Notes: generated by a model from the letters alone, not told the origin. 10,328 nt of DNA from Candidatus Bathyarchaeota archaeon (GCA_026015225.1 JAOZGV010000013.1:1-10328); one strand, 5' to 3'. Shown: positions 1-6,724, counted from the first letter of the stretch. Numbers and translations are program-made.

Positions 1-96
1 ATAATACAATAGGTATCGATATCTATCGAAAGTATGTTATGAGTTATATATAATATGAAAGATATGTCGCCATTGCCAGTATGTTCATAGAATTAA

Positions 97-383
97 TTAT
101 TTCTTAACTGGAAAGGAATCTTCTTTCAAACTTTGATGTATTTTTTCCCAGATAAATTTTCTATTTGATATCTGTTAGGCAAAACAAGTCCCCAATTTAT
201 ATTTTATTTTTTTATACGTCTCATTCCATATACTCTCAGGAATGATTCGAAATCCAGTTGTAATCAATTTTATATTTTCTTTTTTACACATTTTTCCGAT
301 AGAATATTTTTTTATAAAATCGCTAGTAACAAAATACAAATTGCAGTTACCAAAGAAACTTTTATTTCATCCGATAATTTCAT
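97..383 (-). pseudogene. Probable decayed small gene, product unknown
   Basis: On the minus strand an ATG at 383, 5 nt after the stop of the preceding gene, opens with residues MKLSDEIK. That frame then ends at 312-314. The neighbouring frame is open from 366 and reads like protein (FFGNCNLYFVTSDFIKKYS, then ITTGFRIIPESIWNETYKK). Joining the two needs one extra A in an AAAA run near 361-364. The second frame meets an in-frame TAA at 175-177 and then continues with protein-like residues (KFIWEKIHQSLKEDSFPVKK) to a TAA at 97-99. A third frame (GLVLPNRYQIENLSGKK) is also protein-like between about 135 and 190, so two compensating indels could replace the nonsense codon. Intact length would be about 95 residues. 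I do not recognise the family. Homopolymer sequencing errors are a real alternative to decay. Confidence 0.4.
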
Positions 384-388
384 AACAA

Positions 389-586
389 TCACTTCTTTTT
401 TCTTGATGAAAGTATCCTTTTATTGGTCAAAAATATACCAAACACAAAAAAAACAATTCCTATAGCAGTTGAAAGTTTTGGTAGATTTGTCCATCCTGCC
501 AAGTATCTTACTGCATTATAAACAAGAAAAATAACTCCGACCCATAGTAAAACCATACCAATTATGACTGTTGATTCATTTTTCAT
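389..586 (-). CDS. Small two-helix membrane protein, unknown function
   Basis: This 65-residue protein has two hydrophobic stretches, about residues 7-30 and 39-54, separated by a short polar turn with Trp and Pro. It ends in a basic tail (residues 56-65, rich in Arg and Lys) that should lie in the cytoplasm by the positive-inside rule. The ATG at 586 has no clear SD just upstream. It lies downstream of another small membrane-protein gene on the same strand, with a tRNA-like element between them, and the decayed frame at 383 starts 5 nt after its stop. I recognise no family motif. The clean hydrophobic pattern and tight downstream spacing support it as a real gene, but nothing here shows a role. 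Confidence 0.6.
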   Translation of the reverse strand: MKNESTVIIGMVLLWVGVIFLVYNAVRYLAGWTNLPKLSTAIGIVFFVFGIFLTNKRILSSRKKK

Positions 587-633
587 ATTTTATAATAGAC
601 CTTCCGAAAATATATCTTTAGAGCACAATGTGG

Positions 634-700
634 AAGGTGGGATTTGAACCCGTAAGAATCTCTATTCTAAAGGATTTCTCCTTTGAATACAGATTTCCTT
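634..700 (-). other. tRNA-like element: T-arm plus long GNRA-capped hairpin
   Basis: Read on the minus strand, 639-651 is a T-arm: GGG, loop TTCAAAT, CCC, matching the conserved tRNA T-loop pattern. It is followed by CCTTCCAC, resembling a tRNA acceptor 3' strand. Just 5' of it lies a 39-nt hairpin (657-695): AATCT pairs with AGATT, TATTC with GAATA, and AAAGGA with TCCTTT, with one mismatch, one bulge and a GAAA loop. AAGG (697-700) can pair with CCTT (634-637), closing both arms together. There is no D-arm or matching 5' acceptor strand (GTGGAAG would be needed), and only three of five T-stem pairs form. It may be a tRNA 3' remnant, for example an old attachment site, or a tRNA-like non-coding RNA. 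The GNRA loop is on the minus strand, suggesting an RNA from that strand. Confidence 0.4.
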
Positions 701-723
701 GAAGAATCATAAAGATTTTTGTT

Positions 724-999
724 CTATCTTAAAAATAAAAGAACTCCAAGTAAAGCCATAATTACTAATAAAATTAGTCCTATATTCACTGACCATCTTA
801 CCATCTTTTTTTGTTTAGGTGTCAAAGGTTTTTGGTTTAATGATTCAAGAGCAAATCCAATAGTCCAGGCACTAACTAAGCATCCCCCAATACCAATTGG
901 CACCAATAAATCTGGCTCAAAGAAAAGAATTAAAACCATATAGGTTATGCCTATAATGCCTCCGATAAGCCAACCAGTTCCTGGTGGTAATTTTTTCAT
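724..999 (-). CDS. Small three-helix membrane protein, unknown function
   Basis: This 91-residue protein has a short basic N-terminus (MKKLPPGTG) and hydrophobic segments at about residues 9-28, 31-50 and 69-90. A polar, Lys-rich linker (about residues 53-68, LNQKPLTPKQKK) separates helices two and three. No motif or family is recognised. The ATG at 999 has no SD. A TATA-like block about 30 bp upstream on the same strand would place transcription close to the start codon, consistent with a leaderless or very short-leader mRNA. The tRNA-like element begins 24 bp after its stop and could also serve as its 3' structure. It is the first gene of the minus-strand run at the left of the window, divergent from argH. 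Confidence 0.65.
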   Translation of the reverse strand: MKKLPPGTGWLIGGIIGITYMVLILFFEPDLLVPIGIGGCLVSAWTIGFALESLNQKPLTPKQKKMVRWSVNIGLILLVIMALLGVLLFLR

Positions 1000-1023
1000 A
1001 TTTTAACTTTATTTTTATCCTAC

Positions 1024-1034
1024 ATATAAAAATT
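1024..1034 (-). promoter_or_regulatory. TATA-box candidate for the 91-aa membrane protein gene
   Basis: On the minus strand this reads AATTTTTATAT, centred about 30 bp before the ATG at 999. An archaeal TATA box normally lies about 26 bp before the transcription start, so the transcript would begin very near the ATG. This fits the missing SD. Confidence 0.4.
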
Positions 1035-1120
1035 AGAAACTTGACAACTATTCATTGCTATCTGGTTGTTTCGTTTGGGAGATTCTTCTTGAATGTGGAA
1101 TGATTGTTTAATTATCGTTC

Positions 1121-1170
1121 CCAACATTCGTCAATAATTGTCAATTCTCGTAAATCTACGTCAATTATCG
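1121..1170. repeat. Five degenerate 10-bp tandem units
   Basis: The units start at 1121, 1131, 1141, 1151 and 1161: ccaacattcg, tcaataattg, tcaattctcg, taaatctacg, tcaattatcg. The consensus is TCAATWWTCG. Positions 3, 4 and 10 are identical in all five units, and positions 1, 2, 5, 8 and 9 agree in four of five. A spacing of 10 bp is about one helical turn, so each unit would present the same face of the DNA. A related half unit, aattatcgtt, also occurs just upstream at about 1110-1119. Confidence 0.5.
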
Positions 1171-1199
1171 TTGTGTGTGTGGGGGTACCTTGGTGCGGG

Positions 1200-1211
1200 G
1201 GATATATATAA
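1200..1211 (+). promoter_or_regulatory. TATA-like block of unclear target
   Basis: The sequence ggatatatataa directly follows a G-rich run. It is a good archaeal TATA match, but it lies about 255 bp upstream of argH. If used, it would give a long leader or a separate small RNA spanning the inverted repeats at 1227-1290. Confidence 0.3.
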
Positions 1212-1226
1212 CAAGCATTTTCTTGA

Positions 1227-1290
1227 TTCCACGTATTTTACATAATACCATCGTGGTATTCCACATGGAAGCATAGAGTTCCACGTTATT
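1227..1290. repeat. Inverted-repeat cluster with TTCCAC motifs
   Basis: TTCCACGT occurs at 1227-1234 and 1279-1286, and TTCCACAT at 1259-1266. Between them is a perfect 7-bp hairpin, AATACCA (1244-1250), loop TCG, TGGTATT (1254-1260). It is followed at once by TTCCA-CA-TGGAA (1259-1270). The cluster lies about 26 bp or more downstream of the TATA-like block at 1200-1211, so it could be the 5' part of a structured transcript or a set of protein-binding sites. Confidence 0.4.
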
Positions 1291-1420
1291 GTTTTCTATG
1301 ATTTTGCCCAATTTGGAATATTAAAGCACAATTAGTCAAAAGGATATTCTGCATAATAGTAAAACGAATATATTTTACGTTTTTTTAATACATATATTTG
1401 TAAGTTTTATCTTAAAAAAA

Positions 1421-1433
1421 TCCCTTATATAAT
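1421..1433 (+). promoter_or_regulatory. TATA-box candidate for the argHG operon
   Basis: CTTATATAA (1424-1432) is preceded by an A-run that could act as a BRE. It would start transcription near 1450-1455, very close to the SD of argH. A second candidate, taatacatatattt at about 1386-1399, would give a leader of about 45 nt that keeps the SD, and is equally plausible. Confidence 0.35.
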
Positions 1434-1464
1434 TCTCTTCTTGATTTTCAAGAGGTAATTGAAT

Positions 1465-2961
1465 TTGAATAAAGACAAAGGCATTTATAGGTCTAGGTTG
1501 GGGAAACAAACTGATGATTTTGCTATCAAATTCATGTCTTCAATTTCAGATGATGATTGGATATTAATGGAGGATATAGAAAATACTGAAGCTCATGACA
1601 TAATGCTTCAAGAACAGGGGATTATTGAATTAAATGATTTGAGAAAGATACTCAAGAATTTAGAAGAAATTAAGTTAAAATTTAAGAGTGGGAAAATATC
1701 GATTTCAGATTCTTTTGAGGACATACATGAATTCATAGAACACACCATTACTAAGAAAGTTGGAATTGAAATCGGTGGCAAGATTCATACAGGCAGATCT
1801 AGGAATGATCAAGTTGCAACTGATATAAGAATGAAAGTAAGAACAGAATTGTTGGAAGTTTTTAAAGTCATTTTAAATTTGATCGATATACTTGTCAACC
1901 TCGCTAATAGAAATATCAACACAGTAATGGTTATGTATACACATACTCAACAGGCTCAAATAGGTAATTTTGCTCATTATCTAATTTCTCATATTGATCA
2001 TTTGCATAGAGATATTGAAAGAATAATCAGTTGTTATAAGAGAGTAAATTTGAGCCCTCTGGGCTCATCGGCAATAGGGGGTTCTAGTTTTAATTTAGAT
2101 CGAACAAGAACTGCAGAATTGCTAGGATTCGACGGAATTGTTGAAAATTCGATAGACTCAATAAGCGCACGGGATTTTGCTTTAGAGGCAGTTTCTGTGC
2201 TTGCCCTAATAATGTCAAATGTAAGCAGGATAGCAGAAGATATGATTTTATGGTCCACTAATGAATTTGGATTTATAGAGATTGCTGATGAATATGCTTC
2301 TACATCGAGTGTTATGCCACAAAAGAAAAATCCATGTAGTTTAGAGTTAATAAGAGCAAGAACGGGTAGAGTATATGGTAATTTATTAGAATTATTGACG
2401 ATCATTAAGGGATTGCCGACAGGTTATAATAGAGATTTACAGGAAACTAAACCGCCGCTTAAATCGAGTTTTGAAATAGTGAAAGATACACTTGAGATAT
2501 TATGTCGGATCTTCAACACAATCAAGATCAATAAAGAAATGATGTCCAATACTGCTTCTGAAAGCTATGCGATGGCTCTAGATTTAGCTGATGAGCTGGT
2601 TAGAGATGGCCTATCCTTTAGAGAGTCACACAAACTTGTGGGCGAGGTTGTAAGGACTTTAGTAAAAACAAATAAAAGAATTACTGAAATAAATTTGCCA
2701 TTCTTAGAGAAAATATCCAACAAAATTCTTAATAAGAAGATTTCAATTACTGATAAAAAAATAAAAGATGTTTTAGATCCTAATTATTCTCTTAGCAAGC
2801 GTTCAACTATTGGGAGCGCAAATCCTATATTCGTTAAAAGAATGATAAAAGAGAGATTAAAGAAATCTTCCATTCTTAAAAAAGAGTTTGCAAATCTGGA
2901 AAATAGAATTAATGAGGCAAAAAAACTTTTGTCAAAAACAATTGGGAGTATTTTGAGTTAA
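1465..2961 (+). CDS. argH: Argininosuccinate lyase
   Basis: The enzyme splits argininosuccinate into arginine and fumarate, the last step of arginine synthesis, in the cytoplasm as a homotetramer. Seen in the sequence (numbering from 1465): SRNDQ at 112-116, THTQQAQ with the catalytic-region His at 160, and the superfamily signature TSSVMPQKKNP at 280-290 with the flexible-loop serine. A C-terminal ArgH-type domain follows. At 498 residues it is somewhat longer than the usual 450-470, with an extended, Lys-rich C-terminus. Start choice: SD GAGGT (1452-1456) lies 8 nt before the TTG at 1465. An in-frame TTG at 1459 would leave only 2 nt, so 1465 is preferred. Its stop overlaps the SD of argG by one base, so the pair is a tight operon. 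The assignment is firm. Confidence 0.96.
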   Translation: MNKDKGIYRSRLGKQTDDFAIKFMSSISDDDWILMEDIENTEAHDIMLQEQGIIELNDLRKILKNLEEIKLKFKSGKISISDSFEDIHEFIEHTITKKVGIEIGGKIHTGRSRNDQVATDIRMKVRTELLEVFKVILNLIDILVNLANRNINTVMVMYTHTQQAQIGNFAHYLISHIDHLHRDIERIISCYKRVNLSPLGSSAIGGSSFNLDRTRTAELLGFDGIVENSIDSISARDFALEAVSVLALIMSNVSRIAEDMILWSTNEFGFIEIADEYASTSSVMPQKKNPCSLELIRARTGRVYGNLLELLTIIKGLPTGYNRDLQETKPPLKSSFEIVKDTLEILCRIFNTIKINKEMMSNTASESYAMALDLADELVRDGLSFRESHKLVGEVVRTLVKTNKRITEINLPFLEKISNKILNKKISITDKKIKDVLDPNYSLSKRSTIGSANPIFVKRMIKERLKKSSILKKEFANLENRINEAKKLLSKTIGSILS

Positions 2962-2966
2962 AGGAG
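2961..2966 (+). promoter_or_regulatory. SD of argG, overlapping the argH stop
   Basis: AAGGAG begins on the last base of the argH TAA (2959-2961) and lies 10 nt before the TTG start of argG. It supports both the non-ATG start and translation from a shared argHG mRNA. Confidence 0.7.
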
Positions 2967-2976
2967 AAGACTGAAG

Positions 2977-4167
2977 TTGGAAAAAAAATCAAAAGTTGCT
3001 TTGGCTTATTCCGGGGGACTCGATTCTACTTTACTTGCGATTTTATTGAAATCTGAGTATGGTTATGATGAAGTGATTTCAGTTTTAGTAGACGTAGGAC
3101 AAGGAGAGAAAGAGGTAGAAATCGCAAAAGAAAGGGCAGATCTTTTAGGAGAGAAAGTAATTTTTATCGATTCTAAAAAGGAATTCGTCGAAGAGTATAT
3201 TCATCGTTGTATCAAAGCAAACGGCAGTTATGAAGGATATCCAGTAGGAACATCGATGTCTAGAGTTCTCATCGCATCGAAAGTCGCTGAAGTTGCAAAG
3301 AAATATGATGCTGGAGCTGTAGCTCACGGTTGCACTGGAAAGGGGAATGACCAATTTAGGATGGAGGGTGCATTTAGATATTTAGCTCCTGAAATAAAAA
3401 TCATAGCTCCAATTAGAGAGCTTGATCTTTCTAGACCAAAAGAAGAGGAGATCCTGCAGAAACACGGAATAGATCCCAAGAAAAGACAAGGAACTCTTGG
3501 TGGCGATATCAATATGTGGTCACATTCTATAGGAAGTGGTCAAGTAGAAGATTTAAAGAGTCAATATGAAAAGGATTATCTTTGGGCTGTTAGGCCAGAA
3601 TCAGCACCAGATGAGCCAACAGAATTAAAATTAACCTTTGAAAAAGGAATTCCAATTGATCTCGATGGATTGAAAGATCCGATCGACATCATATTTCGAC
3701 TCAATGAAGTTGGAGGAGCTAATGGTATAGGCAGAATAGATATTTTAGAAGATGGAATCATTGGTCTGAAATCCCGAGAACTTTACGAGGCGCCTGGAGC
3801 TACAATACTTATTAAATTACATTCTGATCTAGAACATCTTACATTAACAAAAGAACAATTAAGATTCAAACACGAAGTTGATAGATTATGGGCAGATATG
3901 GTATACCACGCCATGTGGTTACACCCGCTGAGGAGAGATTTAGATGCGTTTATTGATTCAACTCAGGAATTTGTTTCTGGAGATGTTACTTTTAAACTCT
4001 TCAAAGGGAAAATTGAGATCGTAAAAAGGAGTTCTACTGAGTCATTATTTGCACCTGAGCTTAGATCAATAAAGAGAGGGGGTTTTGATCAGCGCGAAGC
4101 TACTGGAGCCGTTAAGATTCATTCAATACCTTATGGATTGTATGGTAAAAAAAGAAAATATTCTTAA
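2977..4167 (+). CDS. argG: Argininosuccinate synthase
   Basis: It joins citrulline and aspartate, using ATP (to AMP and PPi), to make argininosuccinate, the substrate of the ArgH encoded just upstream. The N-terminal nucleotide-binding domain carries the PP-loop AYSGGLDST (residues 10-18). HGCTGKGNDQFR (117-128) forms part of the nucleotide/citrulline site, and GTLGGDINMWSHSIGSG follows near 165-185. The C-terminal synthetase/oligomerisation domain completes 396 residues, the normal family length. The start is TTG, supported by the AAGGAG SD and by the PP-loop lying at the usual distance from the N-terminus. The gene order argH-argG with a 15-bp gap implies co-transcription. A T-rich stretch after the stop may end the transcript. 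No key residue appears to be missing. Confidence 0.97.
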   Translation: MEKKSKVALAYSGGLDSTLLAILLKSEYGYDEVISVLVDVGQGEKEVEIAKERADLLGEKVIFIDSKKEFVEEYIHRCIKANGSYEGYPVGTSMSRVLIASKVAEVAKKYDAGAVAHGCTGKGNDQFRMEGAFRYLAPEIKIIAPIRELDLSRPKEEEILQKHGIDPKKRQGTLGGDINMWSHSIGSGQVEDLKSQYEKDYLWAVRPESAPDEPTELKLTFEKGIPIDLDGLKDPIDIIFRLNEVGGANGIGRIDILEDGIIGLKSRELYEAPGATILIKLHSDLEHLTLTKEQLRFKHEVDRLWADMVYHAMWLHPLRRDLDAFIDSTQEFVSGDVTFKLFKGKIEIVKRSSTESLFAPELRSIKRGGFDQREATGAVKIHSIPYGLYGKKRKYS

Positions 4168-4185
4168 ATTATTCTTTTTATTTAG
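4165..4185 (+). terminator. T-rich candidate terminator of argHG
   Basis: The sequence after the argG stop is T-rich (ttattctttttattt). Archaeal transcription often ends at such U-tracts without a hairpin. This is weak evidence in AT-rich DNA. Confidence 0.3.
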
Positions 4186-4235
4186 CATTAATGAATTTTA
4201 AACAATTAGAAAATCTAGAATAATAAAATGTCTTA

Positions 4236-4772
4236 ATGGTCGATACTTATATGATACACCCTGCTGAAAAGATTAAGGAAAGAATCATAAAGAGATACAA
4301 TTCCAATCCTGATGGTTGGAGAATAATTTTTGGCAAAGATAATTATGGCCATTACAATACTGCGATTACACAAGAAACAGATATTTGGATAATTAAAGAG
4401 GAGCAAATAAATCCTTACAAACACGTAGGATTCGGAACTGAGATCAGTACTGATACGGATATATTTAAAAAAATTTCTCCATATACCTTCGGTCTTAGAC
4501 CAGTTTCTGATAAGCAAATAGATAATTTATCTAAAGGATTAAATCTTAGAAATAAAAAGTTCAAAGATATTTTTTCAGACATTATGAGGAATAATCCAGT
4601 TTCCATAGATGAAATAGATTCCTCAATTGTTCTTCAGGGTCCAATTGTAAGTTCTGAACGTACGACCAATATAATTTCCCAAAAAAATCAAGAACTTGAT
4701 GCAAAATTAAGAAAAGAATTAAAAAAATTATTATATAAGAAATATCCCCAAACCCTTAATCCTTATTCATGA
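4236..4772 (+). CDS. Conserved-looking protein of unknown function
   Basis: This 178-residue soluble protein has no signal peptide or membrane segment. The N-terminal half is mixed and aromatic-rich (NPDGWRIIFGKDNYGHYNTA at about 25-44, then IWIIKEEQINPYKHVGFGTE at about 50-69) and could be a small alpha/beta fold. The C-terminal third is Lys-rich and likely helical (about 145-170). I do not recognise the family and no catalytic motif is evident. The ATG at 4236 has no SD. The in-frame ATG at 4251 (MIHPAEKIKE) is an alternative start. It sits 68 bp after argG and about 150 bp before the S-component gene on the same strand, so it is probably its own transcription unit. The absence of stops over 178 codons and balanced composition make it a real gene. 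Confidence 0.75.
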   Translation: MVDTYMIHPAEKIKERIIKRYNSNPDGWRIIFGKDNYGHYNTAITQETDIWIIKEEQINPYKHVGFGTEISTDTDIFKKISPYTFGLRPVSDKQIDNLSKGLNLRNKKFKDIFSDIMRNNPVSIDEIDSSIVLQGPIVSSERTTNIISQKNQELDAKLRKELKKLLYKKYPQTLNPYS

Positions 4773-4798
4773 TTCGATGCATAAATAAATCCAATAAC

Positions 4799-4816
4799 AT
4801 GCAAGGGTAATTGCAT
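4799..4816. promoter_or_regulatory. Inverted repeat ATGCAA-N6-TTGCAT
   Basis: This is a perfect 6-bp inverted repeat around GGGTAA, in the gap between the unknown gene and the S-component gene. It could be an operator or a small hairpin. A perfect palindrome, GTACGTAC, follows at 4853-4860 in the same gap. Confidence 0.3.
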
Positions 4817-4923
4817 TTTATAAAGATTTTAATAAAATTAGAGAATTCTTAAGTACGTACCAATATATTCTTAATTTCAATAATTCATTTAATACTCAGA
4901 CTATTATGCTATAGTGAGAAAAG

Positions 4924-5667
4924 ATGAGACCTATTCTATTAATGATGATTTCATTAAACGCGGCATTATATGCTGGTATTGGTTATCTTACATTCTTAGG
5001 AATATTTGCCCCTATCATGGGAGTCGTGAGATTTTGGGGTATTGCTGTAGTGATTCCTGCAATATTTGCCGCATTATTTGGCCCTTTAGTTGGCGGGTTA
5101 GGAGCAGCAATTGGGATTTTTATTAGCGATATGATAATTCATGGAAACGCTCTTCTAAGCATAACAGTAGGCGTCCCTGCAAACTTTGTCATGTTTTATT
5201 TAATAGGTTGGATAATAAAAAATCCCAAGAAAGATATTTTTTTGAAGATTACTGCGATTTTAGGAAGTATCATAATAGGTGTTATATTTTTAATTGGTTG
5301 GATAATTGGTTCAGACCAAAGTTTGACAATGGCAATAATTTTCCTTTCCTTTGGGATTTTATGCATAGTTAGCCTATCGTTATTTGAAAAATATTGGACT
5401 AAATGGAAAATCTTTGCTCTCGCTTCAATTATTGGCAACGGTATAGGGAGCGCGATAGTGGGACTGGGCGTTTGGGGTTTTAGTCAATTTTTTATACTAC
5501 CTGCAACGCTTGGTCATAACCTCCCTTTTATTACAAGCATAATTTGGTTTACTTGGACTTTTTCCAATCAAATGCCATTCCTACTTCTATTATGCCCGCC
5601 TATTCTCAAGATCTGTTATAAGATATTTCCTGAAATAATAACGCAACATTTCTCTCAGAATCGTTGA
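4924..5667 (+). CDS. ECF-type vitamin transporter S component
   Basis: A 247-residue, very hydrophobic integral membrane protein with about six or more helices (roughly 4-25, 33-57, 60-74, 76-98, 106-127, 133-152, 160-184 and 200-226). The stretch FAALFGPLVGGLGAAIGIFIS (about 48-68), followed by an Asp and a hydrophobic run with GVPANF, is typical of substrate-binding S components of energy-coupling-factor importers related to riboflavin/HmpT-type families. S components bind a vitamin and work with a shared EcfT/EcfA module, which is not in this window. The ATG at 4924 follows GTGAG, a weak SD, at 5 nt spacing. Pantoate kinase lies 58 bp downstream, so a pantothenate- or pantoate-type substrate is a reasonable guess only. 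The family call is fairly sure and the substrate is unknown. Confidence 0.7.
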   Translation: MRPILLMMISLNAALYAGIGYLTFLGIFAPIMGVVRFWGIAVVIPAIFAALFGPLVGGLGAAIGIFISDMIIHGNALLSITVGVPANFVMFYLIGWIIKNPKKDIFLKITAILGSIIIGVIFLIGWIIGSDQSLTMAIIFLSFGILCIVSLSLFEKYWTKWKIFALASIIGNGIGSAIVGLGVWGFSQFFILPATLGHNLPFITSIIWFTWTFSNQMPFLLLLCPPILKICYKIFPEIITQHFSQNR

Positions 5668-5725
5668 ATGCAAGTTTTGTAAATTTTTAGATCTATTTTT
5701 GTATTTCAAAAGAGATGCTAAACAT

Positions 5726-6658
5726 ATGAATGATAGTTTCATAAAAGCTGAAGCTTATAGTCCAGCGGGCATAACGAGCTTTTTCGAAATTCTCGATGAG
5801 CAAATAGATGGAACTCCTAAAAAAGATCCTTTACAGATCGGCGCGCGTGGAGGAGGTTTCGTAATAGAAAAAGGAGTATTAACAAGAGCTTTTGTAAAAG
5901 AGTCTGAAAGGTCCAAAATCGACATTACTATAAATGGAAAAAATTCACCTGAGGCAGAGACAACTAAAGAAGTTGTTAGAACGCTTACCAAAAAAGCTGA
6001 ACAGAATTATATGGTGAAAATAGAGCATGAAATCGAAGTTCCAATCGAGTCTGGATTCGGTACCAGTGGCGCAGGTGCACTTTCTACAGCGTTAGTTATG
6101 AATGAAGTTTTAGGGCTAGGATTAACTTATAACGAATTAGGTAGAGTCGCTCATATTGCTGAGATAAAATGTAAAACAGGTCTAGGAACAGTTGGCCCAA
6201 TTATGTTAGGAGGATGTATTCTTACTATTGAAGGTGGCGCTCCAGGTTTTAACCTCATAGATAGAATTCCTTTGAGTCCTAATTATAAAATTATTAGTAT
6301 TCATTTTGGAAAGATTCCTACAAAAAGTATCATAACAAACCATAAAAATAAATTAAAAATCAACAAATGGGGAAATATGGCCTTGAATGATATACTCAGA
6401 GAGCCAAATATTGAAAATTTTATGATCTCCAGCAAAAAATTTGCTGATAAAATAGGATTAATGACTGAGAATGTTTCTCGAGCTATTAAATTAATGGAGA
6501 GTGCTGGAGCAATTGGTGCCACCCAAAATATGATAGGGGAATCTGTTCATTCAGTGGTTGATGAAAATTCTGCAGAAAAAGTAACAAAGGCACTAAAAAA
6601 GATTGGAAAGAACATAATAGTTACAAATATTGATATCAAAGGAGCCAGATTGATTTAA
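5726..6658 (+). CDS. Pantoate kinase (archaeal GHMP kinase)
   Basis: It phosphorylates pantoate to 4-phosphopantoate with ATP, the first committed step of the archaeal CoA pathway, ahead of phosphopantothenate synthetase (not in this window). From the ATG at 5726 the protein has 310 residues, normal for the family. Near the N-terminus, SPAGITSFFEI resembles the family's P-G-x-T-x-F-F segment. The GHMP ATP-binding motif PIESGFGTSGAGAL spans 106-119, followed by a helix and IKCKTGLGTVGPIMLGG (about 148-164), where GHMP kinases of this group have conserved Gly-rich sequence. A TTG at 5699 would add nine residues with no family support. AGAGATG before 5726 may be a weak SD. Its neighbours are the S component upstream and tRNA-Leu 40 bp downstream. 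Other GHMP kinases are possible, but this matches the archaeal COG1829 type best. Confidence 0.88.
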   Translation: MNDSFIKAEAYSPAGITSFFEILDEQIDGTPKKDPLQIGARGGGFVIEKGVLTRAFVKESERSKIDITINGKNSPEAETTKEVVRTLTKKAEQNYMVKIEHEIEVPIESGFGTSGAGALSTALVMNEVLGLGLTYNELGRVAHIAEIKCKTGLGTVGPIMLGGCILTIEGGAPGFNLIDRIPLSPNYKIISIHFGKIPTKSIITNHKNKLKINKWGNMALNDILREPNIENFMISSKKFADKIGLMTENVSRAIKLMESAGAIGATQNMIGESVHSVVDENSAEKVTKALKKIGKNIIVTNIDIKGARLI

Positions 6659-6664
6659 AATAAT

Positions 6665-6674
6665 TCTTATAAAC
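6665..6674 (+). promoter_or_regulatory. TATA box of the tRNA-Leu gene
   Basis: TCTTATAAAC is centred about 29 bp before the first base of the tRNA, the spacing expected for a start a few bases upstream of the mature 5' end. It lies just 7 bp after the pantoate kinase stop, so the tRNA has its own promoter. Confidence 0.6.
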
Positions 6675-6724
6675 TTCAATTGCTTAAATTCTAGCAAAGC
6701 GGGGGTTGCCAAGCCAGGTCAAAG

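Larger units (their letters stand above)
1000..1464. other. Gene-free divergent control region with repeats
   Basis: I see no credible gene on either strand between the 91-aa protein gene and argH. The stretch is not featureless. It contains a degenerate 10-bp tandem array (1121-1170), a GT/G-rich run (1171-1200) that stands out in this AT-rich DNA, a TATA-like block (1200-1211) and an inverted-repeat cluster (1227-1290). AT-rich sequence with the probable argH promoter follows. A small RNA or an operator region for argHG is possible. Neither can be proven from sequence alone. Confidence 0.5.

Noticed and set aside
600..730. Complete intron-containing or split tRNA gene at the tRNA-like element
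   Set aside because: No 5' acceptor strand matching CTTCCAC was found upstream or downstream, no clean BHB can be drawn, and only three T-stem pairs form.
719..943. Plus-strand open frame opposite the 91-aa membrane protein gene
   Set aside because: The minus-strand frame has a clean membrane-helix pattern and a promoter-like block. The plus frame has neither and is a shadow.
1121..1170. Short regular repeats that might suggest a CRISPR array
   Set aside because: The units are adjacent 10-mers with no spacers and are too short and variable for CRISPR repeats. No cas gene is present.
2034..2405. Open frame antisense to argH
   Set aside because: It lies wholly inside the firmly assigned argH, has no family match that I can see, and its openness follows from the codon use of the sense strand.
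4914..5126. Alternative frame overlapping the start of the S-component gene
   Set aside because: Its translation is Cys- and Ser-rich and ends early, while the other frame gives a complete membrane protein.
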